DNA of 64,000 nt from Luteolibacter luteus (GTDB lineage Bacteria; Verrucomicrobiota; Verrucomicrobiia; Verrucomicrobiales; Akkermansiaceae), in contig NZ_CP051774.1 in NCBI RefSeq assembly GCF_012913485.1, positions 2,852,001 to 2,916,000 on the forward strand, in the 5' to 3' direction. A program made the position numbers and the translations under genes. Numbering within the stretch: position 1 is the first letter of the stretch; the number at the start of each line of letters is the position of its first letter. Under the pieces are notes generated by a model. The model saw only the letters and a list, made by a program, of their open reading frames with translations. It did no database searches and was not told where the DNA came from. Of the stretch, positions 52,354 to 62,247 are shown piece by piece.

Positions 52354-54393
52354 TCATTTGCCGTGAAGGGCGTGCTTGGGATCGAGCGGGATCACCAAGG
52401 TCAGCTCCGTCCCTTGCCCCGGCTCGCTCTTCGGCGTGAAGGAAGCTTGGAGCGCTTCCGCCCTTTTCCGAAGAGCCCGGAAAGTCGCAGGCCGGGCCAG
52501 GCGCTCCGCATCAATGCCGCGGCCGTCATCGGCGATTACCAGATGGAACTGTCCGCGGGCGACCTCCACCTGCACCTGAACTTTCGCAGCCTCCGCATGC
52601 CGGAGGATGTTATGAAGCGCCTCCCGGACGTAGAGGAAGAGGTTGCGGTTCGCGTCATCCGACATCTCGCAGGCCCAGGCCGGCTCGTTGGCCGTAAACT
52701 TCCAGTCATGGGTCTCGAGCATGATCGAGCAGGTTTCCCGGAGGTGCTCGACGGTAGCGATCCGATGGTCACCCCCGGGGCGCAAAAGCCAGACGATATC
52801 CCGGACCGCGCTGACTGTCTCCGCGGCGATGCGCTGGATATTCTTCAACTCCCCGGAGCCTCCGGTACGGCGCTCCGCGAGATCCGCGAACATCTGGATG
52901 CTCCCTAGATTACTCCCCACCTCGTCGTGCAGGTCGCCGGCGATGCGATCCCTGACTTCCTCAAGCTGGCGCTTGCTGCGGAGCCGGTAACGGAGCGGGA
53001 GCGCCACCAGGACCACGGCACCGACGGCACCGAGGATGACCACTGTAGCCAGCAGGCTTCGCCGCCACATCCCCACAATTTCATCCCGCTCCTTCTGCAA
53101 GTGGTAGCGGCTGGTCTCCAGTTCCAGACGGTGATTCAAGGACAACAACCAACTGCGATCGGAAACCAACTTCCCCTCCGGCCCATATCCGTCAGTCAGG
53201 CTGGCGAGACTCCAATACTGCGATCCCGAGCTGATGATGGTGCCAGCCATGCCGGAGGTCCTGACGAGCGATCCAAGCCCTACATTCGTCTCTCCCTTGA
53301 GGATCTCCACTTCACTCAGAGCCGCGAATGCCGGGAACTTCTCGTAGACCTTCCAGAGCTCAGTGATCTCGATCCGGACGTGGCTCCCCTTGCAAGGTCC
53401 CATGGACACCAGAAAGGGATTGTGGCCGGGATTCGCGGTTTCGATCCGCTTTTCGACCAAGGGCATTCGCCCGCGCTCCTTGGGCTGGCCGTCCCAGACA
53501 CTGATCACGAAATTCTTCGGAAATCCGAATCCACTCGGCAGGTCCGAGGTGGGACGTTTGGCCGGAAACAGACGGATCGAGTCGAACTCCCGGACGCCCC
53601 CCAAATCGAGCTCAAACCATACTGGGTCTCTTGCGGAATCACGGGCATCCGACATCCACCCCACATTTGCATGAAGCTCGCCGGGGATCTCCGGAAGACC
53701 CAGCGGCGTTTGCCCGTCAACGAGATAGTCATTGCTCCACTGCCAAGGCGCGGGGGGCGGGCTTCCTCCGGAATTATCCACCTCCGCACCTCGGGCCAAG
53801 TTGTGATCTCCTTGGAAGGCAAGGGCCTCTGCCCACGCGTGTACGTGATGGTCGGAGTCGTCCGAATCCAGCGGCAGCTTTTCCGCGATGATTTTCATTC
53901 CCCATGCTTGAACCGGAGGGGAAACCGGGAAGACGTAGGGATGGCCCGATCGCACGGGATTCGTTCCAGCGCCGTTGACCTCGGCGATTTTCGCCACGGT
54001 CTGCCCCGTCTCGCCGATCAAGTAGACCGAGAAGGCCTCCGGAGTTCCGAAATCGGGATTCGGGCCGTAGACTCCATAACGGCGCGCAGGGACCAGCGCG
54101 ATCAGGTCGGCCATCCCCGGTGCTTTGAAACGAACGGTAATCGAAAGTTCCCCCTCCTGCTTCAGGAGTGGCCCCCCATACCGGATGGCCAAGCCGCCGG
54201 TGCCTCCTTGGTCGCCAACCGGTAAATTCGGCAGGCCCGGGAGCTCCGCCTCAATGGCCTGCAGTTCTTTTTCGATCTTCCCCGGTCTCGCGGACAAGCT
54301 ATTCGCCAAGCGATACTCCCAACTTGCCTCTTGGCCTGAAAGCAGGCCCGGGAGAAGGATCAGAAGAATCTCAAAGCATCTCCGGCGGGTCAT
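52354..54393 (-). CDS. Histidine kinase with large extracytoplasmic discoidin-like sensor
   Basis: 679 residues. Signal-like N-terminus (CFEILLILLPGLLSGQ), then about 420 residues outside the membrane with a beta-sandwich region (about 240-350) resembling F5/8 type C (discoidin) carbohydrate-binding folds (DPVWFELDLGGVREFDSIRL, SHVRIEITELWK). One membrane helix (ATVVILGAVGAVVLVALPL, about 448-468) is followed by HisKA_3: His489 in GDLHDEVGSNLGS, and HATPase with N-box ALHNILRHAEA and IADDGRGIDAERL. It belongs to the NarL-type kinases. The discoidin assignment is inferred; the ligand might be a surface sugar. RR gene follows in the same direction. Confidence 0.9.
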   Translation of the reverse strand: MTRRRCFEILLILLPGLLSGQEASWEYRLANSLSARPGKIEKELQAIEAELPGLPNLPVGDQGGTGGLAIRYGGPLLKQEGELSITVRFKAPGMADLIALVPARRYGVYGPNPDFGTPEAFSVYLIGETGQTVAKIAEVNGAGTNPVRSGHPYVFPVSPPVQAWGMKIIAEKLPLDSDDSDHHVHAWAEALAFQGDHNLARGAEVDNSGGSPPPAPWQWSNDYLVDGQTPLGLPEIPGELHANVGWMSDARDSARDPVWFELDLGGVREFDSIRLFPAKRPTSDLPSGFGFPKNFVISVWDGQPKERGRMPLVEKRIETANPGHNPFLVSMGPCKGSHVRIEITELWKVYEKFPAFAALSEVEILKGETNVGLGSLVRTSGMAGTIISSGSQYWSLASLTDGYGPEGKLVSDRSWLLSLNHRLELETSRYHLQKERDEIVGMWRRSLLATVVILGAVGAVVLVALPLRYRLRSKRQLEEVRDRIAGDLHDEVGSNLGSIQMFADLAERRTGGSGELKNIQRIAAETVSAVRDIVWLLRPGGDHRIATVEHLRETCSIMLETHDWKFTANEPAWACEMSDDANRNLFLYVREALHNILRHAEAAKVQVQVEVARGQFHLVIADDGRGIDAERLARPATFRALRKRAEALQASFTPKSEPGQGTELTLVIPLDPKHALHGK

Positions 54394-54485
54394 GCGGGCG
54401 CAGGCTAGGCATAAAGCGGGAGCTTAGCCAGCCTCGTCGCGATATCCGCTACGCCCGCGCCCGTGACATCTTGCGGTCCGGTCTT

Positions 54486-55043
54486 CTAGCGGCGGCGCCG
54501 GAAAAACCCTGCCATTCCGAGGGCCCCCAAGAGGAAGCCGGAAGGTTCGGGAATCAGGCTCAGAGCGTAACCATTACCAGTCTGGGCACTTAAAATGTTC
54601 CCGACATGTCCCGTTCCGACAATCTCCACCTCCGAGGGGATGGTAAGATTGAAAATTACACCCGTGGCAAGGGATACGTCCGGCGGGAAAAAAACCGGGC
54701 TAGGGGCCGTGAAGACAACCCATGCCGGGCCCGATTCCTGGATACTTGTGCCGCTTCCAATGAAAACGGCGATCTCCTGACTATTGAAGGAACTCGGTCC
54801 GCTAGCGGTGATCTCCCCATTTGCTTCCCCGGTGTCCACCAAGGAACCAAAGGAATTGAACACTTGGGTAGCACTGTCCCAAGTGCCTACCGCCAAGGTA
54901 AAATTGGCAAGAGGCAAACCGTCAAAGGGGTTCGTCGGCCTGAATCCCTGATTGGGCAAGCCCGCAGAGACTGTGACCGTGGCAGCATCAGCTGATCCAA
55001 GGGTCAGGAGACCAACCAGGGCAAAGAGGGAGGGAATCTTCAT
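54486..55043 (-). CDS. PEP-CTERM sorting-domain protein (1)
   Basis: 185 residues with signal peptide MKIPSLFALVGLLTLGSADAA and a C-terminal PEP-CTERM signal: LIPEPSGFLLGALGMAGFFRRRR. Such proteins are thought to be cut by an exosortase after the PEP motif and kept in the envelope. No exosortase gene is in the window. The body is a Ser/Thr/Gly-rich beta domain with VGTWDSATQVFNSFGS and ITASGPSSFNSQEIAVFIG. It is a clear paralog of the next gene. ATG 55043 is fixed by the signal peptide. Confidence 0.9.
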   Translation of the reverse strand: MKIPSLFALVGLLTLGSADAATVTVSAGLPNQGFRPTNPFDGLPLANFTLAVGTWDSATQVFNSFGSLVDTGEANGEITASGPSSFNSQEIAVFIGSGTSIQESGPAWVVFTAPSPVFFPPDVSLATGVIFNLTIPSEVEIVGTGHVGNILSAQTGNGYALSLIPEPSGFLLGALGMAGFFRRRR

Positions 55044-55150
55044 GTTTCTGGCTTCTTTGGCTTTAGGGGTAATGCAGCCGCAGATTTCCGGAGCTACACT
55101 GGCTGCCATCGCCCTTTACCTTAAATAGAGAGGGGGCAGGAAAACAAAGA

Positions 55151-55178
55151 AGCGGATGAAGCCGAAGCTTCACCCGCT
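55151..55178 (-). terminator. Rho-independent terminator of PEP-CTERM gene 2
   Basis: On the minus strand AGCGG-G-TGAAGC pairs with GCTTCA-T-CCGCT around TTCG, followed by TCTTTGTTTT. The UUCG-type tetraloop and the U-rich tail make it one of the clearest terminators here. It begins 35 nt beyond the stop at 55213. Confidence 0.9.
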
Positions 55179-55212
55179 CTTTGAATCGATAAACTATATC
55201 GCTACCGCGGAA

Positions 55213-55791
55213 TTAGCGGCGACGACGGCGAAGGAATCCAACCATTCCAAGTGCGCCAAGCAGAGCGGTCGACGGCTCGGGAACGAAGTTCAGGTTGTAG
55301 CCTTGGCCTTGCACAAGCGGACCGAAGTTGTGAGCTTCGTTGCCCTTGGCAAGGAAGGTCACGGATCCCGGTGTGGTGGCGTTGAAGCCCACAGCGGTGG
55401 CTTGCGACACGTCGGCAGGGAAGAGAGTGCTAGCGTTCGTGGAAGCGAGCACCACCCAATTCTGGCCGGACTCAGCGATGCTGGAGCCGGTGCCGATGAA
55501 GAGAGCGATAACCTGACCATTGAAGGTGGCAGGACCCGTTGCGGTAACGGAGCCATTCACTTCTCCAGTATCCAGAACCGAAGATCCGAAGGTAGAGAAG
55601 ACTTGCGTAGCTGCATCCCAGGTACCCACCGCCCAGCTGAAGCTGGCAAGGGGTTGAGCAACGCCGCCGACGATGGTCGTCGGGGTGAAGCCTTGGGTCG
55701 CCGGCAAGCCCGCGCCCACGTCAATTGTAGCAGCTTGGGAAGCCCCGGTGCACAGCAGACCGAGAGCGGCAAACAGGTTAAGCAATTTCAT
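55213..55791 (-). CDS. PEP-CTERM sorting-domain protein (2)
   Basis: 192 residues with signal peptide MKLLNLFAALGLLCTGASQAA and C-terminal FVPEPSTALLGALGMVGFLRRRRR, the PEP motif, hydrophobic helix and Arg tail of exosortase substrates. Its body aligns with the first PEP-CTERM protein throughout (SWAVGTWDAATQVFSTFGSS, FIGTGSSIAESGQNWVVL), so they arose by tandem duplication. The promoter TATAAT at 55803-55808 lies 11 nt before the ATG. It is followed by a strong terminator. Role unknown; extracellular matrix or surface decoration is typical for such proteins. Confidence 0.92.
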   Translation of the reverse strand: MKLLNLFAALGLLCTGASQAATIDVGAGLPATQGFTPTTIVGGVAQPLASFSWAVGTWDAATQVFSTFGSSVLDTGEVNGSVTATGPATFNGQVIALFIGTGSSIAESGQNWVVLASTNASTLFPADVSQATAVGFNATTPGSVTFLAKGNEAHNFGPLVQGQGYNLNFVPEPSTALLGALGMVGFLRRRRR

Positions 55792-55802
55792 GTCGTCGTT
55801 TT

Positions 55803-55830
55803 ATTATAGTTGGGAATTATTGACCAACAA
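55803..55830 (-). promoter_or_regulatory. Promoter of PEP-CTERM gene 2 with perfect TATAAT
   Basis: On the minus strand TATAAT (55808-55803) follows TTGTTG (55830-55825) after 16 nt, overlapping the end of the upstream TIGR02597-like gene. The ATG comes 11 nt after the -10 box, so the 5' leader would be very short. Confidence 0.6.
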
Positions 55831-56800
55831 CCGTAGCCGGATACGTAATCGTGCTGGCCGGCGTTGCACCGAGGCGTCTGACCACGGCACCGGTGCCTTC
55901 CTTGAAAGGCTCGGTACCCGCATTCGAAGAATCCGAGAACTTCATCATGGTCAGCGGAGCGAAATCAGCAGCCACGTAAGTGTCCACGTTCTGGGCCGGG
56001 CGAAGGATCTGCAATTCGTCGTAGTTCGCGCTCTCACCCGTATACTCCGTCAGCTGAGTGTTGAACTGCAATCCGTTCAAGGTGCTACCAGCGGCAGCAG
56101 GAGTGCCTACCCAGTTGAAATTCGGGAAAATATCAACCTGAGTCTTGGTCACCTTCACAGTGCCCGTGGCAACGAAGGAAAGAGCACCGCCGAAGCGCTT
56201 GATCTTCACTGCGCTTCCCGGCTCGATGATCGTGTTGCTGCCATCGGAGGAATCCGAGGTCTTCATCCACACACCTTCAGCCGCACCCCAGTCTTCAGCG
56301 GTAACCCACGAGTAGATGGTGACCGACTGCGTGACAGGGTTAAGAACCTGCACTTGGTCAGCGTTGCCGGTACCGGTGAAGGGGATCAGACCCGGGGCAT
56401 TGAGACCCAAGAAGGTCTTCAGGGTGCTGTGCTTGCGGACACTGACTTGAGTGTTGGCAGGAAGTCCGGCCGGGAAAGCGTCGTTGACGGTGATCGAGGT
56501 AGCGGTGGAGGACGTCACGGTGGACCACCAGCCTTCGGAAGTGCCCGAGGTGATCTCAAGAACGTAGGTGGTGTCCAGACCGGTCGGAACCGAACCGCTG
56601 AAAGTAATGGTGCTGCCGCCGGATGGGCTGGCGGAGGAGGCGCTGGCGAAAACGGTGGCTTCAACCAAGGAGGGCGAGATGTAGGTGTCGCCGTTGGCTG
56701 CGATATCCACGGTCAGATAGCCCACCGGAGTGGTGGAAGCAGCTTGCGCCGCGCCGACAAGCAACGCTCCGAGAAGCGCGAAGGGGATGATTGGTTTCAT
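55817..56800 (-). CDS. Secreted protein resembling the TIGR02597 family
   Basis: 327 residues with signal peptide MKPIIPFALLGALLVGAAQA. It is a Ser/Thr-rich, beta-rich protein with no PEP-CTERM tail; TTPVGYLTVDIAANGDTYIS begins the mature part, and FPNFNWVGTPAAAGSTLNGL lies near 220. From memory, this GYLT-start pattern belongs to TIGR02597, a family first described in Verrucomicrobium-like bacteria; I could not check. Two PEP-CTERM genes follow. The ATG at 56800 is set by the signal peptide. An inverted repeat lies 59 nt upstream. Confidence 0.75.
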   Translation of the reverse strand: MKPIIPFALLGALLVGAAQAASTTPVGYLTVDIAANGDTYISPSLVEATVFASASSASPSGGSTITFSGSVPTGLDTTYVLEITSGTSEGWWSTVTSSTATSITVNDAFPAGLPANTQVSVRKHSTLKTFLGLNAPGLIPFTGTGNADQVQVLNPVTQSVTIYSWVTAEDWGAAEGVWMKTSDSSDGSNTIIEPGSAVKIKRFGGALSFVATGTVKVTKTQVDIFPNFNWVGTPAAAGSTLNGLQFNTQLTEYTGESANYDELQILRPAQNVDTYVAADFAPLTMMKFSDSSNAGTEPFKEGTGAVVRRLGATPASTITYPATVVGQ

Positions 56801-56858
56801 GACGAGACTGGGTTTAGGTTCGGATTCTGATTTCGTCGAGGAAAAAGCACGGGGCGGG

Positions 56859-56874
56859 GTGACGCTTCCGTCAC
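56859..56874. promoter_or_regulatory. GTGACG-N4-CGTCAC inverted repeat upstream of the TIGR02597-like gene
   Basis: A perfect 6-bp inverted repeat with 4-nt centre, 59 nt before the start at 56800. It may be an operator or a 5' untranslated hairpin. Confidence 0.35.
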
Positions 56875-57341
56875 GCCACGTCGGCCCTCGCGAACTTTCT
56901 CTCTTCACAATCGTCATTGACGCTGATTCCCGGGTGCTTCGCAAGATCTTTTTCAGAAGGCACTTAAATCCCACTTATTCAATGGATTGCTCGCTCATTG
57001 CCGCCTTTGCAAGTGACAGGTAATACCCCAAAAAGAGAGCCGGAGCTGTCCCACTTTCTTGTGACACCCAAGCGGCGAGAAAAATTTTAAGAACGCGTGA
57101 CCCGGAGGACGGAAGCGCCATTTTGCATTCACTCTATCAGCCCGATTCACCGCAGTGAACCCCTCATTTCTGCGCAAAAGTAGTTTTCAAATTTGAGAAT
57201 AGCGCAGAAGAAGAGGGATTTTTGCAACGCCGGAGAAAAGATCGAAAAGTATCTTTGGGGCTTTTTGATGATTAAGAAATCCGAATTACAAATCACTTCC
57301 GGATCTGTCCTCCCTCCCTGATGTCGCAAAATCAGCCACCC
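56875..57341. other. AT-rich intergenic region without a recognised gene
   Basis: The gap 56801-57418 is clearly more AT-rich than its surroundings from about 57150 to 57300. It includes an 8-bp inverted repeat TTCTGCGC (57168-57175) / GCGCAGAA (57202-57209) with a 26-nt loop containing the palindrome TCAAATTTGA, and TTCAC/GTGAA near 57146. These could be regulatory sites for the TIGR02597-like gene. No RNA family or ORF is supported. Confidence 0.4.
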
Positions 57342-57367
57342 TGAGCCGCGAAGATCATCGCGGCTCA
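57342..57367 (-). terminator. Hairpin at the end of the PfkB kinase gene
   Basis: A perfect 10-bp stem TGAGCCGCGA / TCGCGGCTCA with a 6-nt loop lies 51 nt beyond the stop at 57419. No T run follows, so its terminator role comes from position and stability. Confidence 0.5.
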
Positions 57368-57418
57368 AATGAATCTGCCTCATGCGGACGGGGAGACCAC
57401 CGAGGCCCCCCACGCAGC

Positions 57419-58351
57419 TCACCAAGCGGTAAGCTCGCGGAAATGGTTCATGCGCTCCTCAAGTCCGGCGTCATCCAGCGACTCCAGCTTGCGGGTCGAA
57501 AAGGCCTCGCAGGTGAAGGAGGCGAGCACGGAGCCATGGACCACGGCATTCCGCAGGGCCTGGAAGTCCGGGCGGGTCGTGCCCTTGGCCGCCAGATAGC
57601 CGGCCAAGGCACCCAGGAAGCTATCGCCGGCACCGGTGGGATCGACGACTTCTTCGAGTGGATAGGCGTGGCTGCGGAAGAACTCCGGCTTCTCGCCGGC
57701 AGAGAAAAGCATGGCTCCGAATTCGCCGAGCTTGATGACGACGTGCCGTGGCCCCTTGGCGAGAAGCGTGCGGCCGGCCTGAAGAAGGTTGGGGGTGGAG
57801 GCAAATTCGCGGGCCTCGCTATCGTTGATGACGAAGAGATCGATCTTTTTCAGCACCTCGTGGAGACGCTCGTTCGCGATCTCAATCCAAAGGTCCATGG
57901 TATCCGCAATCACGAAGCGATCGGCAGCACTGCACTGCTCCAGCATCTGGAGCTGGTTGTCCGGAGACATGTTTGCCAGCACGACGAAGGCGGACCGTGC
58001 GGCTGCGCCATTCACTTTCACCGACCAGTTCTCAAGCACGTTAAGGCCGACGCGGTGCGTCGTGCGCTCGTTCATGTTATTGAAGTACTCCCCGGACCAC
58101 GTGAAGGAGTCGCCTTCGGAGCGCTCTACATTCTCCAGCGAAATGCCGCGGGATTCGAGCATGGCAAGATGCTGCGGCGGGAAGTCCTTTCCGACGATGC
58201 CGACGAGATGCACCGGGCTATGATAGAAGGATGCTGCCAAGGCCGCGTAGGCTGCCGAGCCACCGAGAAGTTCCGTCTCGTCCGCGAAGGGGGTTTTGAC
58301 GTTATCGATGGCAATGGTTCCTCCGACGACAATGGGCAGCGGCTCAGGCAT
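57419..58351 (-). CDS. PfkB-family carbohydrate/nucleoside kinase
   Basis: 310 residues of the ribokinase/PfkB family: N-terminal PIVVGGTIAIDNVKTP with ELLGGSAAYAALAAS near 30, and the C-terminal ATP-site/catalytic signature DPTGAGDSFLGALAGYLA near 240 with the catalytic Asp. The closest type by length and pattern (SFTWSGEYFNNMNERTTH) is the group of sugar/adenosine kinases seen in bacteria with unknown substrates. It is preceded by the unknown membrane-anchored gene in the same direction, 89 nt away. ATG 58351 is preferred to 58405, whose extension is hydrophobic and not family-like. Confidence 0.88.
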   Translation of the reverse strand: MPEPLPIVVGGTIAIDNVKTPFADETELLGGSAAYAALAASFYHSPVHLVGIVGKDFPPQHLAMLESRGISLENVERSEGDSFTWSGEYFNNMNERTTHRVGLNVLENWSVKVNGAAARSAFVVLANMSPDNQLQMLEQCSAADRFVIADTMDLWIEIANERLHEVLKKIDLFVINDSEAREFASTPNLLQAGRTLLAKGPRHVVIKLGEFGAMLFSAGEKPEFFRSHAYPLEEVVDPTGAGDSFLGALAGYLAAKGTTRPDFQALRNAVVHGSVLASFTCEAFSTRKLESLDDAGLEERMNHFRELTAW

Positions 58352-58440
58352 GGCGGTAGAAATGAAAGGAAACCACGGGAGACCAGCAAAAACACAGCCG
58401 CCCAAGATGACCGTGACTCGCCACCGGTCTCATGGAGCAC

Positions 58441-59268
58441 TTAACGGCCTGCCTGCCTCTTCCAAACGAAAACGCCTGCGGCCACGGCGACAAGAACACC
58501 GCCCGCCGCAACCCACCATCGGCGATCCGTGCCATCTCCGGCGCCCGCTACAGGATCGGCCTGGGGGGTGGTCATCCCTCGCTTGCTTGGCCGTTCACGA
58601 GTCGAAGCGCTGCGTGCAATCTCGTCCTCAGTCTCGGCAAGTACCGAAGGCAGTTCGCCGGTTTTCGATAGGATCTCATCTTGAATCCACATCAAGGGAG
58701 CATCCCTCACGGCTGTCGTGTCGACTTTGGAAACACTCTCGGGGTCTGCCGCATGGGCCAGCTTCTTCGAATATAGAGCGCGAAAGCTATAAGGATTCGC
58801 CATGCGATTGGAGGGCGTCGCCTTATAGTTCTCCGTGCTATCCTCCTCCTTCACCGTCGCCTTGAAGAGATCCACCATGGTGCCCATCTCTTCCTTACCC
58901 ACCGGTTCATCGGGCCAGCCCTCCATCCTCATGAGCAGGGTATGAACGGTAGTGCCCCACGCAGGGTCCGAAGGATTCCACTGCCGCAGAAGCGCGATGG
59001 TTCCGCGCCCCCTGTTTGACCGGACATCTTCCCTTACCTGGTGAATCAGGTCCTGGGCCTCCGGCAGCTCCATGAAGGGCGCGCCTTCCTCAAGCTGCCG
59101 GGTCTGCTGGTCGAGAACCTTGGCCGCCCGCAAAACCCTCTCCGATCGCTTTTCTACCTCCACCCCGAACACGCTTGCGGTGATGAAAACCAAGGAAAAC
59201 AGAAGCATGGCAGGAATCCCTCTCCGGGGGCGCCAACGAAATCCATCACCACCGGCCGGAGATTTCAT
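58441..59268 (-). CDS. Unknown envelope protein with N- and C-terminal hydrophobic helices
   Basis: 275 residues from the ATG at 59268. A hydrophobic N-terminal segment (IPAMLLFSLVFITASVFG, about 20-37) is followed by a charged, helical domain (SERVLRAAKVLDQQTRQLEE), a Ser-rich region and a C-terminal membrane helix (WWVAAGGVLVAVAAGVFVW) with a basic tail. The mid-part has WNPSDPAWGTTVHTLLMRME and NPYSFRALYSKKLAHAADP. I do not recognise the family. It probably spans or is anchored to the inner membrane by its tail. Start alternatives are at 59298 and 59391. Confidence 0.55.
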   Translation of the reverse strand: MKSPAGGDGFRWRPRRGIPAMLLFSLVFITASVFGVEVEKRSERVLRAAKVLDQQTRQLEEGAPFMELPEAQDLIHQVREDVRSNRGRGTIALLRQWNPSDPAWGTTVHTLLMRMEGWPDEPVGKEEMGTMVDLFKATVKEEDSTENYKATPSNRMANPYSFRALYSKKLAHAADPESVSKVDTTAVRDAPLMWIQDEILSKTGELPSVLAETEDEIARSASTRERPSKRGMTTPQADPVAGAGDGTDRRWWVAAGGVLVAVAAGVFVWKRQAGR

Positions 59269-59425
59269 GGAGAGGTCATTCACGGGAGAAAGGGTCATTT
59301 CAAGATGGAGGAGAGACAGAACGGAGAATATCTCCAAAGTTTTCCAGCCTATCACCAGCCACCTCGCACCGCAAGTATGACACCGTGACACAAGGGGAAC
59401 GCTCCCTCGCTATCGCTCCGCCTGA

Positions 59426-60096
59426 CTAGAGATCTGCCGGAGGCCGGGCCGCCTCGATTGCCAGCAACCGGTGCTTTGCCTCGTTCGCAGCCACTGCGAT
59501 CTCGGAGGCGCAAAGCAGATCGGAAACAATCACAACATTGCTCGCTCCCGCGGCGAGGACCTCGGGAAGGTTCGCGCGCTTGATCCCCCCGATGCAGAAG
59601 ACAGGGATCTTGCTGCCGACCTCGGTTTGGACGGATGGGATGTTCTCCATGCCGATGCCAGGGCGGCCAAGCTTGGTCGGAGTGGGAAAGAGAGGACCGA
59701 AGCCAATGTAATCGAAGCCTTCTTCCAAGGCAGCCTTGGCTTGCTCAGGAGAATGCGTGGACCGGCCTACGATCATCTGCTCGCCCACGATCGCGCGGAC
59801 TGCGGCAAGCGAGCCATCGTCTTGGCCGATATGCACCCCATCGGAGCCGACTTGAGCGGCGATCTCCGGATAGTCGTTCACCACGAAGGGCACACCGGCC
59901 TCACGGCACAGCGGCAGGATCCGCTTGGCCAGTTCCTCGATCTCCCGCTCCGCATGACCTTTGGCACGCAGTTGCAGAATATCCGCGCCACCGGCAAGCA
60001 AGGCCGTGGCAGCTGCCACGGCGCTCTCCGGCTTCACGTAGCCGAGATCAACGATCGCGTAGAGCTGCCCGGTGAGCTTCATGAAGGAGCCGGGCA

Positions 60097-60097
<1 letters not shown>
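59426..60097 (-). CDS. thiE: Thiamine-phosphate synthase
   Basis: 223 residues from ATG 60097. Signatures of the ThiE TIM barrel: GGADILQLRAKGH near 38, VVNDYPEIAAQVGSDGVHIGQDDGS near 75-98, IVGRSTHSPEQAKAA near 115, YIGFGPLFPTPTK near 137 and FCIGGIKRANLPEVLAAGAS near 175. It joins HMP-PP and THZ-P to thiamine phosphate. Its ATG overlaps the accC stop (TAATG), so it is translated from the accBC message. No other thi gene is in the window. Confidence 0.93.
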
Positions 60098-61449
<1,352 letters not shown>

Positions 61450-61510
61450 GGACAATGGCTTTCGATTGCAAGCGGGCCGCCCTCTACTCTCTAGCAGGCG
61501 GCAGGCAGGA

Positions 61511-61972
61511 TCACTTGATGCGGAAAAGGACGTCGCCGAACTGGACCGGATTGCCGTCATCGGCAAGCACCGCCGTGATCACGCCGGACTTCTCGGCCTT
61601 GATCTCGTTCATGACCTTCATCGCCTCGATGATGCAGAGGGTCTGGCCTTCGCTGACGGCGTCACCGACGTTCACGAAAGAAGGCGAATCCGGAGAAGGC
61701 TTGCGGTAGAAGGTGCCGACCATCGGGGAGGTGATCGCTTCACCTTCCTGGGCAGGGGCGGCAGGCGCAGCTGCGGCAGCAGGAGCCGCCGCGGGCGCGG
61801 CAGCCGGGGCGTAGGCAGGAGCCGCCGGGAAGGAGCCAATCAGGCCGCGCAAGGCATCCACATCGGGGCCTTTGCGGAGCTTCAGGTGGAAGCCCTCCTT
61901 CGACATGTCGAAGACGGTAAGGCCATGCTCGTTCATGAGCTCGACGATCTTGCGGATTTCCTTGAGGTCCAC
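61511..61972 (-). CDS. accB: Acetyl-CoA carboxylase biotin carboxyl carrier protein
   Basis: 153 residues. A helical N-terminus ([18 protein letters not shown]), an Ala/Pro-rich linker (about 50-75), and the biotinyl domain with [20 protein letters not shown] and the biotinylation motif EAMKVMNEI near 116-124. It carries biotin between AccC and the carboxyltransferase (AccA/AccD, not in this window). First gene of the accB-accC-thiE operon, behind a promoter candidate at 62037-62066. Confidence 0.97.
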   Translation of the reverse strand: MDLKEIRKIVELMNEHGLTVFDMSKEGFHLKLRKGPDVDALRGLIGSFPAAPAYAPAAAPAAAPAAAAAPAAPAQEGEAITSPMVGTFYRKPSPDSPSFVNVGDAVSEGQTLCIIEAMKVMNEIKAEKSGVITAVLADDGNPVQFGDVLFRIK

Positions 61973-62036
61973 GATGTAGGGAAAGGTGTGTGGTGGGAAG
62001 CTGCAGCGGTCGCGGTAGCGGCGCGACGGGATGCGA

Positions 62037-62066
62037 AAAGTAGGGACCGCTGCGAAAGAGCGTCAA
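62037..62066 (-). promoter_or_regulatory. Promoter candidate for the accB-accC-thiE operon
   Basis: On the minus strand TTGACG (62066-62061) and TACTTT (62042-62037) are 18 nt apart, 64 nt before the accB start. The gap 61973-62247 between the divergent accB and trmB shows no other feature. Confidence 0.4.
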
Positions 62067-62247
62067 GCGGGAACCCGGTGGTGAACCATCGAAGCTTTAA
62101 GGTCAATCATCGCTCATTTGGATGAAAGGAGGGCTCCCTCTGGCACGGTGGGCCTGCGCGGGTCGCCTCCCGGCCACCGGAAAAGGGCAGAAGTCCGCGC
62201 GGGTTTTGCTTGCCACCCGGCAGGGGGACGGGCTGCAAAGCGGGGCG

